Assembly (NCBI GenBank): GCA_963841945.1
Contig: CAWJFC010000008.1
Coordinates: 124,001 to 188,000, forward strand
Length of the DNA stretch: 64,000 nt
Reading direction: 5' to 3'
DNA from: Acidiflorens sp963841945
GTDB taxonomy: Bacteria > Acidobacteriota > Terriglobia > Terriglobales > Acidobacteriaceae
The notes beneath the pieces were generated by a model. That model was not told where the DNA came from and did not search any database. It saw only the letters and a list, made by a program, of their open reading frames with translations. The position numbers and the translations under genes were made by a program. Positions 16,702-25,828 of this stretch are shown here, in pieces; position 1 is the stretch's first letter, and each line of letters starts with the position of its first letter.

Positions 16702-19560
16702 TTACCCTTTTCCTATCAATGAGAAAGGTGCCCAGTGATAGGGGTGGGCATGGCTCTGACGCAATTCGAGCATGGCCTCCCGCATGGCCGCAGACTTCGC
16801 TTGCCCCTGCTGAAGCCGCGTGTAAAAGGCGATCATGAAATCCTTGGTGCTCTCGTCATGTACGTCCCACAAAGTAAGAACAAGTGACTGCGCACCCGCC
16901 TGAAGCAGGCCTCGGGCGAGCCCGATGAGTTCGTCACCCGGTGTGATCACGTTGAGGCCGGTGGCGCATCCGCTCAGGACGACCAGTTCGGCCGGCAACT
17001 TGAGGTGATTGATGTCGTACAGGCTCAAGTGCGAGTTGCCGAGGCGAATCGATGAAAACATCGGGTTGTCCTGCCGGAAATATCCATGGGTTGCGATGTG
17101 TACGATGCGACTGGACGTGGCGTGGGCGCGCAACACCGCTTCGGTCGCGTTTTCGCCCACGTATACCTTGGCGCCCGGAAACATGGTGCTGAGTGCGTCG
17201 ACCTCGGTTTGAATGGAGGGAGTCTGAGCGTCGGGGATGCCGAGGATTAACGGATCGCCGGTAGCGTTTACGGCTTTGGACTGGCAGAGCGCGTAGACAC
17301 TGGCGCTTGGCGCATAGGATATCGAAAATCGATCGACGAGATAAGACTCGCCATCGTGCAGTGCGTGAAACGGAACATAATGCAGCAGGCCATGCTGGAC
17401 GAAAACCAAGTGTTTGGAATTCAGCTGATGGCGAATGGGCGCGATCAACTCCTGATAGAGATTCTTGAGATGGGACTGGGTTGACTCGAGGAGCGGCTGG
17501 CTGAAGGCGCTCAGGTACTTTGGGCCGAGTCGGAACTTTGACATCTGGAATTGGAGGAGTTGGAGGAGCTTTTGAATGCGGGGTTGCACGGTGACGGGAG
17601 TGATCTGGAGATCGTCGTGAGTGAGAACGCAGGCCAGGTAGTGGTCTTTGGCGCGGAAGAATTCGACAAGGGTTGCGTCCCCGGGCAGCGCGACTCTGAT
17701 CTCGTCGAGAGAGACGGGCGGCGCAACCTCAAGTCCGGCCTCGTGAACCTCGGCAATAGTGGCTTCCTTCATGGCTTTCATCAGGTCGGTCTCGCGCAGG
17801 TGCGCCTCTTGTTCAAGTTGTTTGATTCTTTCCTGAGAGCGTTCTTCGGGGCGCAACTGCTCGCGCTCGATGAGGTTGTAGTACCAGTTCAGCTCTTCAC
17901 GCAGATTGCGAATGGAGCGCACCAGATCGCTTTGACCGGCATCACTAGCGGGTGCAACGTGCATCGGCTTGCTTAAAAGATCGGCGAGCGTACGCGACTT
18001 AGCCTGTTCAATATAGCCGAAAGCTTCTTCCATACCTCCTTCACGGCCGAGGCATAGTTCGACGAGGTTTTCGTAGACTTCGAGTTTGTTCTGGAAGAAC
18101 GCGAGTTTCAGCTCTTCTCCGCGCAGGCTGCCGCGCAGCCGCTCTACAGATTCGCGGGCGCGGCTGTAGGAACGGTATGCGTCTTCGTCTTTGCAGTCGG
18201 AGCGGGCGATTTCACCCATCAGGAATTCAGCCTGGTAGAGCAAGACAGGCGAATCGAAATTTGCGAGGCTCGATAGCGCCTGGCGGCAGTGGCTTCGGGC
18301 GCCGGCCGAATCCTTCATCCGCAGGAAAATGCGCGCCAGCAGCAACTCGGCGAGCACCGCCTTCCCTGACATCGCCGAACTGCGAAAAAAATCATGCGCC
18401 GAAGCGGCCAGGCGGCGGGCTTCGAACAGCCGTCCTTCGTTAAACAGAACCAGCGCTTCGTAGAGATCGATCAGGGATGGCCAGACCAGATTGTTGTCCC
18501 GGAGGAACATCTCTTTCGCTTGCGCAAAGAGCTTGATTCCCTCGAAGGCTTGGCCGGTGCGACTGGCAGCCATGGCCGCAAAGGCGAGCGCTTTTCCCGC
18601 CTCATAGCCGAAACCCAGTTCCATGAAACCTTCATGGGCGGCGCGTCCGAGTTCGCCGGCTTCGGCGCTGAGGTTCAGCTCCAGATAAATCTCGGAGAGA
18701 TCGAGCTTGCAAAGCGCGATCTGATAGGTGTCGTCCGCCTGGCCAGCGCTGACGGAGGCGTTGCGCAGCATTTGAATCGCGCGGCCATATTCGCCGCGCA
18801 GGAAGTAGAGGTAGGCGATGTTGTAATCGGCATAGGCGACCAGAATCGGCATGCCACGCTGCTCGCACTGCTGGCGGGCAATGCGGTGAAACTCCAGTGC
18901 CTTCGGAAAATCGTTCAGGCTGATGTAGCAAAGGGAGAGATTGCTGAGAACGGCGGCCAGCGCCTCGCCGTCGTCGTGTTTGAGCAGTTCCTGGTAGGCG
19001 CGATCGTAGATTGCAAGCGCTTCGGCGAAGCGGTCTTGGCGGTGATAGATATTCGCGATGTTGATTTCGAGGCGGGCGAGACGACGCGTGTTCCCCTGCT
19101 TGCGGAAAATTTCGGCCGCGCGTTCGCCGGTGGCGAGGGCCTGATCGTAACGGCCCAGCAGCAATAGAGGCTGGATCGAACTGCTCAACGTACGAGCCAG
19201 TTCGCCTTGATCGCCGACTTTCTCGAAGTATGTCGCCGCTCTCTCGTGGTGGTCGATGGCGGCTTGGTGGCGGTCGAGCGTGTAGAGCGCGTTTGCCTTG
19301 GCTCGGAAGGCCCGCGCAAGAGAGGGTTCATCTCCGATTTGTTGCGCGACGTCGAGCGCCGCGTCCGCGATGCGATCGGCGCGATGCGGATCGACCCGCA
19401 CTTCTTGCCAAACGCGCTCAGTGAGCGACTTGACTACATCACTCCAGACGATTCCAAGATGTTTCGCAACCAACTCGCGACGGCTTTCGGCATCGTTTAA
19501 GGCGAAGAGCTGTTCGACGACGGAATTGAATTCGGTCTGGCGCACCGCCTGAATGCTCAT
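16702..19560 (-). CDS. TPR-CHAT caspase-like protease
   Basis: 952 residues. The N-terminal 550 are tetratricopeptide repeats (about ten, with the A-L-Y / A-I-Y-D spacing), then a coiled linker (about 560-620), then a CHAT (caspase HetF-associated) domain from about 670 to the end. The catalytic dyad is visible: His 825 in HIATHGYF and Cys 865 in VLSGCATGL, with the terminal HPYHWAPFSLIG typical of CHAT. It is cytosolic, with no signal or membrane segment. Its ATG (19560) overlaps the sigma factor stop by 4 bases. CHAT proteases cut partner proteins upon activation through the TPR part; adjacent sigma and zinc-finger proteins are plausible partners (inference). Confidence 0.9.
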   Translation of the reverse strand: MSIQAVRQTEFNSVVEQLFALNDAESRRELVAKHLGIVWSDVVKSLTERVWQEVRVDPHRADRIADAALDVAQQIGDEPSLARAFRAKANALYTLDRHQAAIDHHERAATYFEKVGDQGELARTLSSSIQPLLLLGRYDQALATGERAAEIFRKQGNTRRLARLEINIANIYHRQDRFAEALAIYDRAYQELLKHDDGEALAAVLSNLSLCYISLNDFPKALEFHRIARQQCEQRGMPILVAYADYNIAYLYFLRGEYGRAIQMLRNASVSAGQADDTYQIALCKLDLSEIYLELNLSAEAGELGRAAHEGFMELGFGYEAGKALAFAAMAASRTGQAFEGIKLFAQAKEMFLRDNNLVWPSLIDLYEALVLFNEGRLFEARRLAASAHDFFRSSAMSGKAVLAELLLARIFLRMKDSAGARSHCRQALSSLANFDSPVLLYQAEFLMGEIARSDCKDEDAYRSYSRARESVERLRGSLRGEELKLAFFQNKLEVYENLVELCLGREGGMEEAFGYIEQAKSRTLADLLSKPMHVAPASDAGQSDLVRSIRNLREELNWYYNLIEREQLRPEERSQERIKQLEQEAHLRETDLMKAMKEATIAEVHEAGLEVAPPVSLDEIRVALPGDATLVEFFRAKDHYLACVLTHDDLQITPVTVQPRIQKLLQLLQFQMSKFRLGPKYLSAFSQPLLESTQSHLKNLYQELIAPIRHQLNSKHLVFVQHGLLHYVPFHALHDGESYLVDRFSISYAPSASVYALCQSKAVNATGDPLILGIPDAQTPSIQTEVDALSTMFPGAKVYVGENATEAVLRAHATSSRIVHIATHGYFRQDNPMFSSIRLGNSHLSLYDINHLKLPAELVVLSGCATGLNVITPGDELIGLARGLLQAGAQSLVLTLWDVHDESTKDFMIAFYTRLQQGQAKSAAMREAMLELRQSHAHPYHWAPFSLIGKG

Positions 19561-20150
19561 CGGAAGCCCTTCTTTTCAAGCTCTCTTCTTAGTCGAGCGA
19601 GACATCGACCTCGGATAAAGCCGATCGATCCCGTGGCGAGGCCGAGGTCCTTCGCGACTTCATCGTAAGCACGCGGCGGCGTTTCGAAAAAGAGCATTTG
19701 GATCATCTGTTCACAGCGCTCCGGCAATCCGGCGATCACATCACGCAGTAATTGTTCCTGCTCGAGTTGAACGAGCATTTGTTCAGGCAGCGGCTCGCCG
19801 TCATCAGCACGCTTTTCCGCATGTTCGGGCTCGAGTTCCACGTTGCGCCCTTCGGATCGGCGGTGCTGCAAACAGCGGTGGTAGCAGGTCTGAATCAGCC
19901 ATTTCGGGAGCGCGCGGTGCTCCCGAAGATTAGGCAACTCCGACATGAGATCTACACACACTGCCTGGAAAATGTCGCCCGCATCCTGATACATGCCGAA
20001 CTTTACTGGGATCGAATAAATCAGATTCTTATATTTATCGATGAGTGCAGCCCACGCCTCAACGTCGCCTTTCAGGCAAGCCTGGATAAGCTTTTGGTCT
20101 GATGGAGGCGCGGTTCTTTCTCTCTGTTGCCTGGCTGCGGGTCCGGTCAT
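19557..20150 (-). CDS. ECF-type RNA polymerase sigma factor
   Basis: 197 residues with sigma region 2 (about 20-90; DAGDIFQAVCVDLMSELPNL, then PKWLIQTCYHRCL) and region 4 (about 135-190; GLPERCEQMIQMLF and a helix-turn-helix of the YDEVAKDLGLATGSIGFIRGR type). Size and layout fit the extracytoplasmic-function family, atypical subgroup. The ATG at 20150 overlaps the stop of the peptide-binding protein gene, and its own stop overlaps the CHAT protease start, so three proteins are translationally chained. The zinc-finger protein at 15997-16605 may be its antagonist. Confidence 0.87.
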   Translation of the reverse strand: MTGPAARQQRERTAPPSDQKLIQACLKGDVEAWAALIDKYKNLIYSIPVKFGMYQDAGDIFQAVCVDLMSELPNLREHRALPKWLIQTCYHRCLQHRRSEGRNVELEPEHAEKRADDGEPLPEQMLVQLEQEQLLRDVIAGLPERCEQMIQMLFFETPPRAYDEVAKDLGLATGSIGFIRGRCLARLRRELEKKGFR

Positions 20151-21937
20151 CGCACGCCAGCGTCTTGTGTACGAGCATTGCGAATGTAAAGCTCATCCGC
20201 ATTCCATAAGGTATAGGGATCGAGCACTGCGGGCTTGAAATTGCCGACGCGGGAATCCGCGCCCGCCAGGATGTTCGGAGTCGCTAGAAAAATAAATGGC
20301 AAGTTTTCCGCGACCAACTGCTGGACGCGGTCGTAGAGCTGCTTGCGCTTGGCATGGTCGAGCGTGACCATTTGTTGTTGCATCAACTGGTCGATCTCGT
20401 GCTCCCATGGGGTGGCGGGCTGTTTTTCACCGAGATTCCAGATGTGTGAGGTTCCGTTCGACATCCAGACATTCATCTCCGGATTTGGGTCAGCATCGCC
20501 CCCGCCAAGGCCCATGATGGCTGCGTCGTAATCGAAGGTTTGGAAAACGCGATCGATTACCGCACGAAACTCGAGGGGCACGACGTGAACCTGCATGCCA
20601 AGGTGGGCAAGATCGTCCTGGAGCAGCGTAGCCATCTTCATCCGTTGCGCGTTTGATGAACTGGTGATGAGTGTGAATTCGACCGCCTGGCCGGAGGAGT
20701 CAAGCAGTTGCCCGTTTTTGTTCCAGGAGTAACCGCCGGATTTGAGCAGTTGCCGTGCAATGTCGAGCGAGCGCCTGGGGTGGGGAATGCTCTGATTCAC
20801 CCAATATCTGTTGCCCGGGCCGACGTTGCCCCAGAGCGGAGTGCCGCGAGAGCCATAGACGAGGCGCACGATTCCTTCGCGATCCACCGCGGCGTTTACC
20901 GCTTGCCGGAACTTGAGGTCGCGGAACCAGGCTTGCTTCCGCGCGACCGCGTCGAGCTTCTTGCCAGCCAGGTCGTTCAGATTGAAGACCACAAAGTTGT
21001 ATTCGAGACTTGGCCCGAGGTCGGCGAGTTGCGATCCGGCGCGCGGTTCCTCTTTTGCGAGCAGGTTGTAGTTCTCAGAATTAAGGCGACTGACGACGTC
21101 GGACTCGCCTGCCTCAAAGCGCATGACCTGAGCGTCCTCGGAACCGACGGAGATAAATACGAGCGCATCAAGATATGGCAGGCGATGGCTTTCGCGATCT
21201 ACCTTCCAATAATAAGGATTGCGTTCGAGAACGATTTGCTGACCGGGAGTGCACTGCTTAAGGCGAAATGGGCCGAGGCCCGCGATCTCGGAAGCAGGCG
21301 TATTCAGCGACCATGTTTGCGTGAACTTGCCGTCCTTGTAGGGTTTTTCAAGAAGATGCCTGGGAAGTATTGAGAAACCGTCGAAAAGGCGCTCGGCGGC
21401 GGCATAGGGCTTGGGAAGCGTGAATCGCACCGTGTAGGCGTCGATCTTGGTGACGGTCATCGGCTTGCCGTCGATGATGAGGAGGTCGCGCTGGGGCGAA
21501 TCAATAGCCTCGTCCATGTATAGGGCAAAAGAAAAGATCACGTCGTCGGCGTCGAAGGGATGCCCGTCAGAGAAGCGAATTCCTTTGCGCAGTTGAAGAG
21601 TGAATGTGCACCCATCGGGCGATGTGCGCCACGACTTGGCAAGCGCGGGCTCGGTTTTCTGCGTGGAACGATTGATCTCGACAAGATCAGCGTTGAGGCG
21701 TCCGATGATTTCGCGCGAGGCGGAGTCGGATTCGGTTACCGGATTCAGAGTTTTTGGTTCGGCGCGCTGCGCGATGGTCAGGTATCCGCCATAGTGGCCG
21801 GAAACGCCAGCGACATGTTGGACGTCTTCATTCTTGCCTAGAGCATCTGGAGCAGAGGCTCCGACAAAAGAAGTGCCAGCCGCGCATATTCCCGCGAGCA
21901 GACACACGAGTAGGGATAGGCGAGCGCTTACTTTCAT
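20147..21937 (-). CDS. Peptide ABC transporter substrate-binding protein
   Basis: 596 residues, family 5 extracellular solute-binding protein (OppA/DppA type). The signal peptide (1-29) ends VGASA; a Cys at position 19 is preceded by AGI rather than a canonical lipobox. The mature protein shows RAEPKTLNPV near the start, WRTSPDGCTFTLQLRKGIRFSDGHPFDADDVIFS and a long C-terminal lobe ending YIRNART. It feeds the permeases and ATPases encoded just upstream. The gene is overlapped by 4 bases with the sigma factor, an unusual partnership. Confidence 0.9.
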   Translation of the reverse strand: MKVSARLSLLVCLLAGICAAGTSFVGASAPDALGKNEDVQHVAGVSGHYGGYLTIAQRAEPKTLNPVTESDSASREIIGRLNADLVEINRSTQKTEPALAKSWRTSPDGCTFTLQLRKGIRFSDGHPFDADDVIFSFALYMDEAIDSPQRDLLIIDGKPMTVTKIDAYTVRFTLPKPYAAAERLFDGFSILPRHLLEKPYKDGKFTQTWSLNTPASEIAGLGPFRLKQCTPGQQIVLERNPYYWKVDRESHRLPYLDALVFISVGSEDAQVMRFEAGESDVVSRLNSENYNLLAKEEPRAGSQLADLGPSLEYNFVVFNLNDLAGKKLDAVARKQAWFRDLKFRQAVNAAVDREGIVRLVYGSRGTPLWGNVGPGNRYWVNQSIPHPRRSLDIARQLLKSGGYSWNKNGQLLDSSGQAVEFTLITSSSNAQRMKMATLLQDDLAHLGMQVHVVPLEFRAVIDRVFQTFDYDAAIMGLGGGDADPNPEMNVWMSNGTSHIWNLGEKQPATPWEHEIDQLMQQQMVTLDHAKRKQLYDRVQQLVAENLPFIFLATPNILAGADSRVGNFKPAVLDPYTLWNADELYIRNARTQDAGVR

Positions 21938-21975
21938 AACACCCCATTCCCCACAGAACGCTGCTTTTGAGTAGA

Positions 21976-23013
21976 TTATCGAGATTCTAACCGCGAATGA
22001 AGGACATCGGCGAGAAGGTAATACATAACGGAAGTAACGAATATTGCGACTGCGGGCGCGAGCAGCCAGCCATAGGAAATCAGCACACTGTATTGCTGGA
22101 GAGCATTGAGCATGTTACCCCAGCTCGGGACGGGCTCGCCGACGCCCAATCCGAAGAATGAGAGCGCCGCCTCCGCCGCGATATATCGTGGTACGAGGAG
22201 TGCCGCTTGCGTGAGGAGAACGCCGGAAGTCTCAGGCAAGATGTGACGGCGCAAAATATAGAAGTGAGATCCGCCGAAGCCGTGCGACGCCGCCACATAA
22301 TTTCTAGTGCGAACGCTAAGGACTACTCCGCGCACCATGCGGGCGGGACGAGCCCAGCCGATTAGACCGATGACCCCCGTCAGAAGGAGAAAGGTTCGCG
22401 CCGGATCGACATGCAACGGCAGGAAGGCGCGCACTCCCAGTAAAAAGTAAAGCCAGGGCAGGGACAGGAACAACTCCGTGCTTCCCATAATCGTTTCGTC
22501 GATCCAGCCGCCGAAATAGCCCGCGATCACTCCGAGGAGAGTGCCTACCAATAGGGTGAGGGCGGTGGCAACGATGCCCGCCGCGACAGAAATCTGTCCG
22601 CCCCAAAGCACGCGCGAGAATTCGTCGCGGCCGAAAGCGTCGGCGCCGAGCAGAAATGCCCGGCCGGGATCGTCGACTCCGAACAGGTGGAGGTCGGTCT
22701 CGAAGAGACCGAAAAAGCTGTATGAATCTCCGCGCACGAACAGGCGCAGGGGATACGGCTGTGCGCGGTCTTCCTGATAGCCGTCGGCCGCCGGTGTCCA
22801 GGCATACACAAATGGCCGCAGATGAAATCCGGATCTGTCCACAAGATGCAACCGTGTCGGCGGAGCATAGGCCAGTTCACGGTTCTGCGTGGCCGCATTG
22901 TAGGGCGCGAAAAAGCCCGCACACAGGATCAGCGCGTGCAATGCAATCAGAGATACGATCAGCGCCATGTGGCCAAGGCGGATAGAGCGAGTTGGCGTGC
23001 GATTATCCGCCAT
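21976..23013 (-). CDS. Peptide ABC transporter permease (DppC/OppC type)
   Basis: 345 residues from ATG 23013, inside the previous gene's end (11-base overlap); a longer in-frame start at 23067 would overlap by 65. The N-terminal helix (about 15-40) is followed by a large periplasmic stretch and five helices. The permease signature EAA loop is visible around AASHGFGGSHFYILRRHILPE, and DAFGRDEFSRVLWGGQISV marks the DppC class. The long segment between helix 1 and that motif (YAWTPAADGYQEDRAQPYP) is typical of some Opp-like transporters. Confidence 0.88.
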   Translation of the reverse strand: MADNRTPTRSIRLGHMALIVSLIALHALILCAGFFAPYNAATQNRELAYAPPTRLHLVDRSGFHLRPFVYAWTPAADGYQEDRAQPYPLRLFVRGDSYSFFGLFETDLHLFGVDDPGRAFLLGADAFGRDEFSRVLWGGQISVAAGIVATALTLLVGTLLGVIAGYFGGWIDETIMGSTELFLSLPWLYFLLGVRAFLPLHVDPARTFLLLTGVIGLIGWARPARMVRGVVLSVRTRNYVAASHGFGGSHFYILRRHILPETSGVLLTQAALLVPRYIAAEAALSFFGLGVGEPVPSWGNMLNALQQYSVLISYGWLLAPAVAIFVTSVMYYLLADVLHSRLESR

Positions 23014-23980
23014 CGGCCGCACCGGTACGAATTCTTGGATCGCACACCATGAGCAAAATGTCGGCAATCAGGTTTCCGCCAACCATAAAAAGCGCGGAAA
23101 ACATGATGCCACCCATGACGACGTAGAGGTCGCGCGAAAGAGTGGCATCAAGAACAAGCGGCCCGAGGCCGGGCCAGCCGCAGATGACTTCCACCAGCAA
23201 GGATCCGCTGACGAGGCCGGCGAGGGAAAACCCAAAGAGGGATATCGCGGGATTCGCCGCCGCTGGCAAGACGTGGCGAAGCAGGAGCCGTGCGCGCGGG
23301 ATGCCGAGCCCGCGCGCGGCTTCCACGTAAGGGGCACGCAGTACCTCGAGTGCACTGGCGCGGATGTGGCGCATGATGATCGCGCTCTCGCTGAGAACCA
23401 GAATCAGAACCGGCAACTTCAAATGTGCGATCAGGTCTCTAAGTCTCTCTGATGCAGACAGATTTTCGAAGTACGGAGAGAGCATTCCGCCAACCGGCGT
23501 CAGGCGCCAGCGGACAGCAATGGCGAGCAGCGCCAGCGCCAGCACGATCTCGGGGACGGCGATTAAAAGGGAACTGACCACCGTTATCGCGCGATCCAGT
23601 CCCCCCCCAGACCGCGCAGCGGCGCAAAGTCCGAGCGGCACGGAGACGATCCAGGTGAAGATCATCGCAGTGATGGTCAACAGTAGCGTATTCTTCGCGC
23701 GACTCCAGAGCAGCGGGGCCACCGGTGCGTTGTAGGCGATCGAGAACCCGAGATCAGCACGCAGCGCCGACTTCATCCAGCGCGCATAGCGCACAACCAG
23801 CGGCTGATCGAGCCCGTACTGTGCGCGCAGCCCGGCAATCGTCTCGGGCGAGATCTGTGGATTGACACGCATTTCGTCGAAAAAACTCCCAGGCGCCATG
23901 TCGGTGAAGGCGAAGCAAAGCGCGGAAACGCCGAGTAACAGAAAAATTGCACGAACGAGCCTGCGGAGGAAATAACTCAC
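23003..23980 (-). CDS. Peptide ABC transporter permease (DppB/OppB type)
   Basis: 325 residues, six helices, starting MSYFLRRLVRAIFLLLGVS with the conserved DppB N-terminus; PGSFFDEMRVNPQISPETI then GLDQPLVVRYARW match the family. The EAA loop is YVEAARGLGIPRARLLLRHVLPAA. The ATG overlaps the ATPase stop upstream by 4 bases. A run of eight G residues on the coding strand (near 23601) encodes SGGG in the middle of the protein. Confidence 0.9.
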   Translation of the reverse strand: MSYFLRRLVRAIFLLLGVSALCFAFTDMAPGSFFDEMRVNPQISPETIAGLRAQYGLDQPLVVRYARWMKSALRADLGFSIAYNAPVAPLLWSRAKNTLLLTITAMIFTWIVSVPLGLCAAARSGGGLDRAITVVSSLLIAVPEIVLALALLAIAVRWRLTPVGGMLSPYFENLSASERLRDLIAHLKLPVLILVLSESAIIMRHIRASALEVLRAPYVEAARGLGIPRARLLLRHVLPAAANPAISLFGFSLAGLVSGSLLVEVICGWPGLGPLVLDATLSRDLYVVMGGIMFSALFMVGGNLIADILLMVCDPRIRTGAADGG

Positions 23981-24843
23981 GAGGGTGCTCCGGAAAACGC
24001 CGCGAAGTTCGCTTGCAGGGTGCGCGCACAGGCCAGCAGGCGGAGCGTCTCTTTATTTTTTGGGGCGGTCATTATCTCTAACCCCGGCCCTGTCTCGACG
24101 ATCCGGCCGCGTGCCATCACGGCAACGGTGTCAGCCATGCTGGCGACCAGCGCCAGATCGTGCGAGATGAGCAGGTATGTAAGGGAATGCGCGGTTTGAA
24201 GATCGAGCAACAAGTTTGCGATTTGGGCCTGAGTCGAAAGATCTAAACCGGTGAGGGCTTCGTCGAGTATGAGCAGCTTCGGTCGAACTACCAGCGCGCG
24301 CGCAAGGGCAATTCTCTGGCGCTGCCCGCCGCTGAACTCCATCACGGAGCGATCGAACCAAGCGGTTGAGAGTCCAACCTCTTCGAACACAGTTCCGGAG
24401 GCCTTTCTGCGGAGTTCGGCGTTCAGTCCCATGATCCGCAGAGGCTCTTCAACGACTTGCGACGCGGTGAGGCGGGAATTCATGGAGGTCACTGCATCCT
24501 GAAAGACCATCTGCACCTGATTTTGCAAGACCAGACGCGCGCGTCGGCTGCCGTTAGAACGTCGAGAAATCCGCTGCGCCAGGTTCTCGCCTTCGATCCA
24601 AATCTGTCCGGAATCAGGCTTCTCCAGGTGCGCGATGCATCGGGCCACCGTGGACTTTCCTGATCCCGACTCTCCAACTAAAGCGAACGTATTTCCCGTG
24701 TGGATTTCGACATCGACTCCTTCGACTGCCGCAACTACGGCGCGATTGCGCCACAACCCGCCTCGAACATATCGCTTTGAAAGGCCTTGCACGCGCAGGA
24801 CGGGGATGGCACTCGCCGATGGACTTGGCAAATTAATCCCCAT
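23977..24843 (-). CDS. Peptide ABC transporter ATP-binding protein (OppF/DppF type)
   Basis: 288 residues. Walker A GESGSGKST (near 57-65), Q-loop MVFQDAVTSMNSR, ABC signature FSGGQRQRIALARAL, Walker B KLLILDEALTGLD and H-loop LLISHDLALV are all intact. It lacks the C-terminal zinc-finger-like tail seen in the companion ATPase. The start (ATG 24843) overlaps the upstream ATPase by 11 bases. Confidence 0.9.
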   Translation of the reverse strand: MGINLPSPSASAIPVLRVQGLSKRYVRGGLWRNRAVVAAVEGVDVEIHTGNTFALVGESGSGKSTVARCIAHLEKPDSGQIWIEGENLAQRISRRSNGSRRARLVLQNQVQMVFQDAVTSMNSRLTASQVVEEPLRIMGLNAELRRKASGTVFEEVGLSTAWFDRSVMEFSGGQRQRIALARALVVRPKLLILDEALTGLDLSTQAQIANLLLDLQTAHSLTYLLISHDLALVASMADTVAVMARGRIVETGPGLEIMTAPKNKETLRLLACARTLQANFAAFSGAPS

Positions 24844-25828
24844 ACTTGAAACAGTTCACAGGGCGTGAAGGCTCGGGGAAGAAAACCTGCGGGTAGCGCT
24901 CGCTGCACCTATCCATTCGTTCCGAGCAACGCGGGTGAAAGCGGCAACCCACGGGCAATCTCGATGGGTCAGGCGAGTCGCCTTCTATCGAGGTAAAGTG
25001 GCGCCGCGCAGGAGGCACTGCAGCGAGCAGGGTAGACTTCGCAATCTCTATCAATGCTCGCGTATAGGGGTGCAAAGGCTGCCGGAAAATCTGGGTAGTA
25101 GTTCCGACCTCAACGATCCGTCCTGCGTACATTACCGCGATGCGGTCAGCAAATCCGGCAAGCACTGCCGGATCGTGACTTATCAGCACAATCGCATGGC
25201 CGTGTTTGCGTCGAATGCGCGCCAGCAGGGCAATGATATCCGCCTGGAGCGGTGCGCCCAGTTTGCTGGTCGGCTCATCCGCAATTACCAGTGCTGGATT
25301 GCATGAGACTGCCTGCGCAATCGCCACCCGCTGCCGCTGTCCTCCGCTCAGTTGATGCGGGTATGCTCCAAGAATCTCCGCCGGACGGTCAAACCCAACT
25401 TCGCTGAGCAGTTCCAAAACCCGCGCCCGGCGTTCCGTAGCCGATAGTCGTAGATGCGCTCGCAGTACCTCGGCAATCTGTGAGCCGGCGTTGATCACGG
25501 GATTCAAGGTCAACGCAGGGTCCTGTGGGATGAGTGCAATCTCGCGTCCGCGAAGTCGGCGCAGCTCGGATTCTGGCAGCCTCGACAAATCGCGCCCGCG
25601 AAAGGTAATGTTCCCCTGCTCCGAATGGGCATGGGCCGGCAATGTCTGGAGAATGGCGCTGGCCAGCGTGCTCTTGCCGCAGCCCGATTCGCCCAGTATT
25701 CCCACGACCTCGCCGGCTCGAATAGCGAGACTTAGGCTGTCAACCGCATGCAACCGGGTCCCGCCACGAAGGGCGTAGATTACCGACAATTCCCGAACTT
25801 CACAAAGGAACTCGCTTGTTTCGCCCAC
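24833..25828 (-). CDS. Peptide ABC transporter ATP-binding protein (OppD/DppD type), altered D-loop
   Basis: 331 residues if translation begins at the GTG at 25828, close to the usual family length; the frame stays open to a TTG at 26023, and no convincing Shine-Dalgarno marks either, so the start is uncertain. Walker A GESGCGKST, Q-loop LIPQDPALTLNP, signature LSGGQRQRVAIAQAV, Walker B ALVIADEPTS and H-loop LISHDPAV are present, and the C-terminal oligopeptide domain has CRFHPRCSERMDRC. After Walker B the usual ALD D-loop is replaced by KLGA, losing the conserved Asp. It heads the operon that runs through the permeases, binding protein, sigma factor and CHAT protease. Confidence 0.85.
   Translation of the reverse strand: MGETSEFLCEVRELSVIYALRGGTRLHAVDSLSLAIRAGEVVGILGESGCGKSTLASAILQTLPAHAHSEQGNITFRGRDLSRLPESELRRLRGREIALIPQDPALTLNPVINAGSQIAEVLRAHLRLSATERRARVLELLSEVGFDRPAEILGAYPHQLSGGQRQRVAIAQAVSCNPALVIADEPTSKLGAPLQADIIALLARIRRKHGHAIVLISHDPAVLAGFADRIAVMYAGRIVEVGTTTQIFRQPLHPYTRALIEIAKSTLLAAVPPARRHFTSIEGDSPDPSRLPVGCRFHPRCSERMDRCSERYPQVFFPEPSRPVNCFKYGD

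Noticed and set aside
14532..20150. A CRISPR array or cas genes near the TPR-CHAT protease
   Set aside because: No regularly spaced direct repeats and no Cas-like proteins anywhere in the window; the CHAT parallel is to the output module only.
20147..21937. Lipoprotein assignment for the peptide-binding protein
   Set aside because: The N-terminal Cys is preceded by AGI, not a small residue at -1, so a canonical lipobox is not supported.
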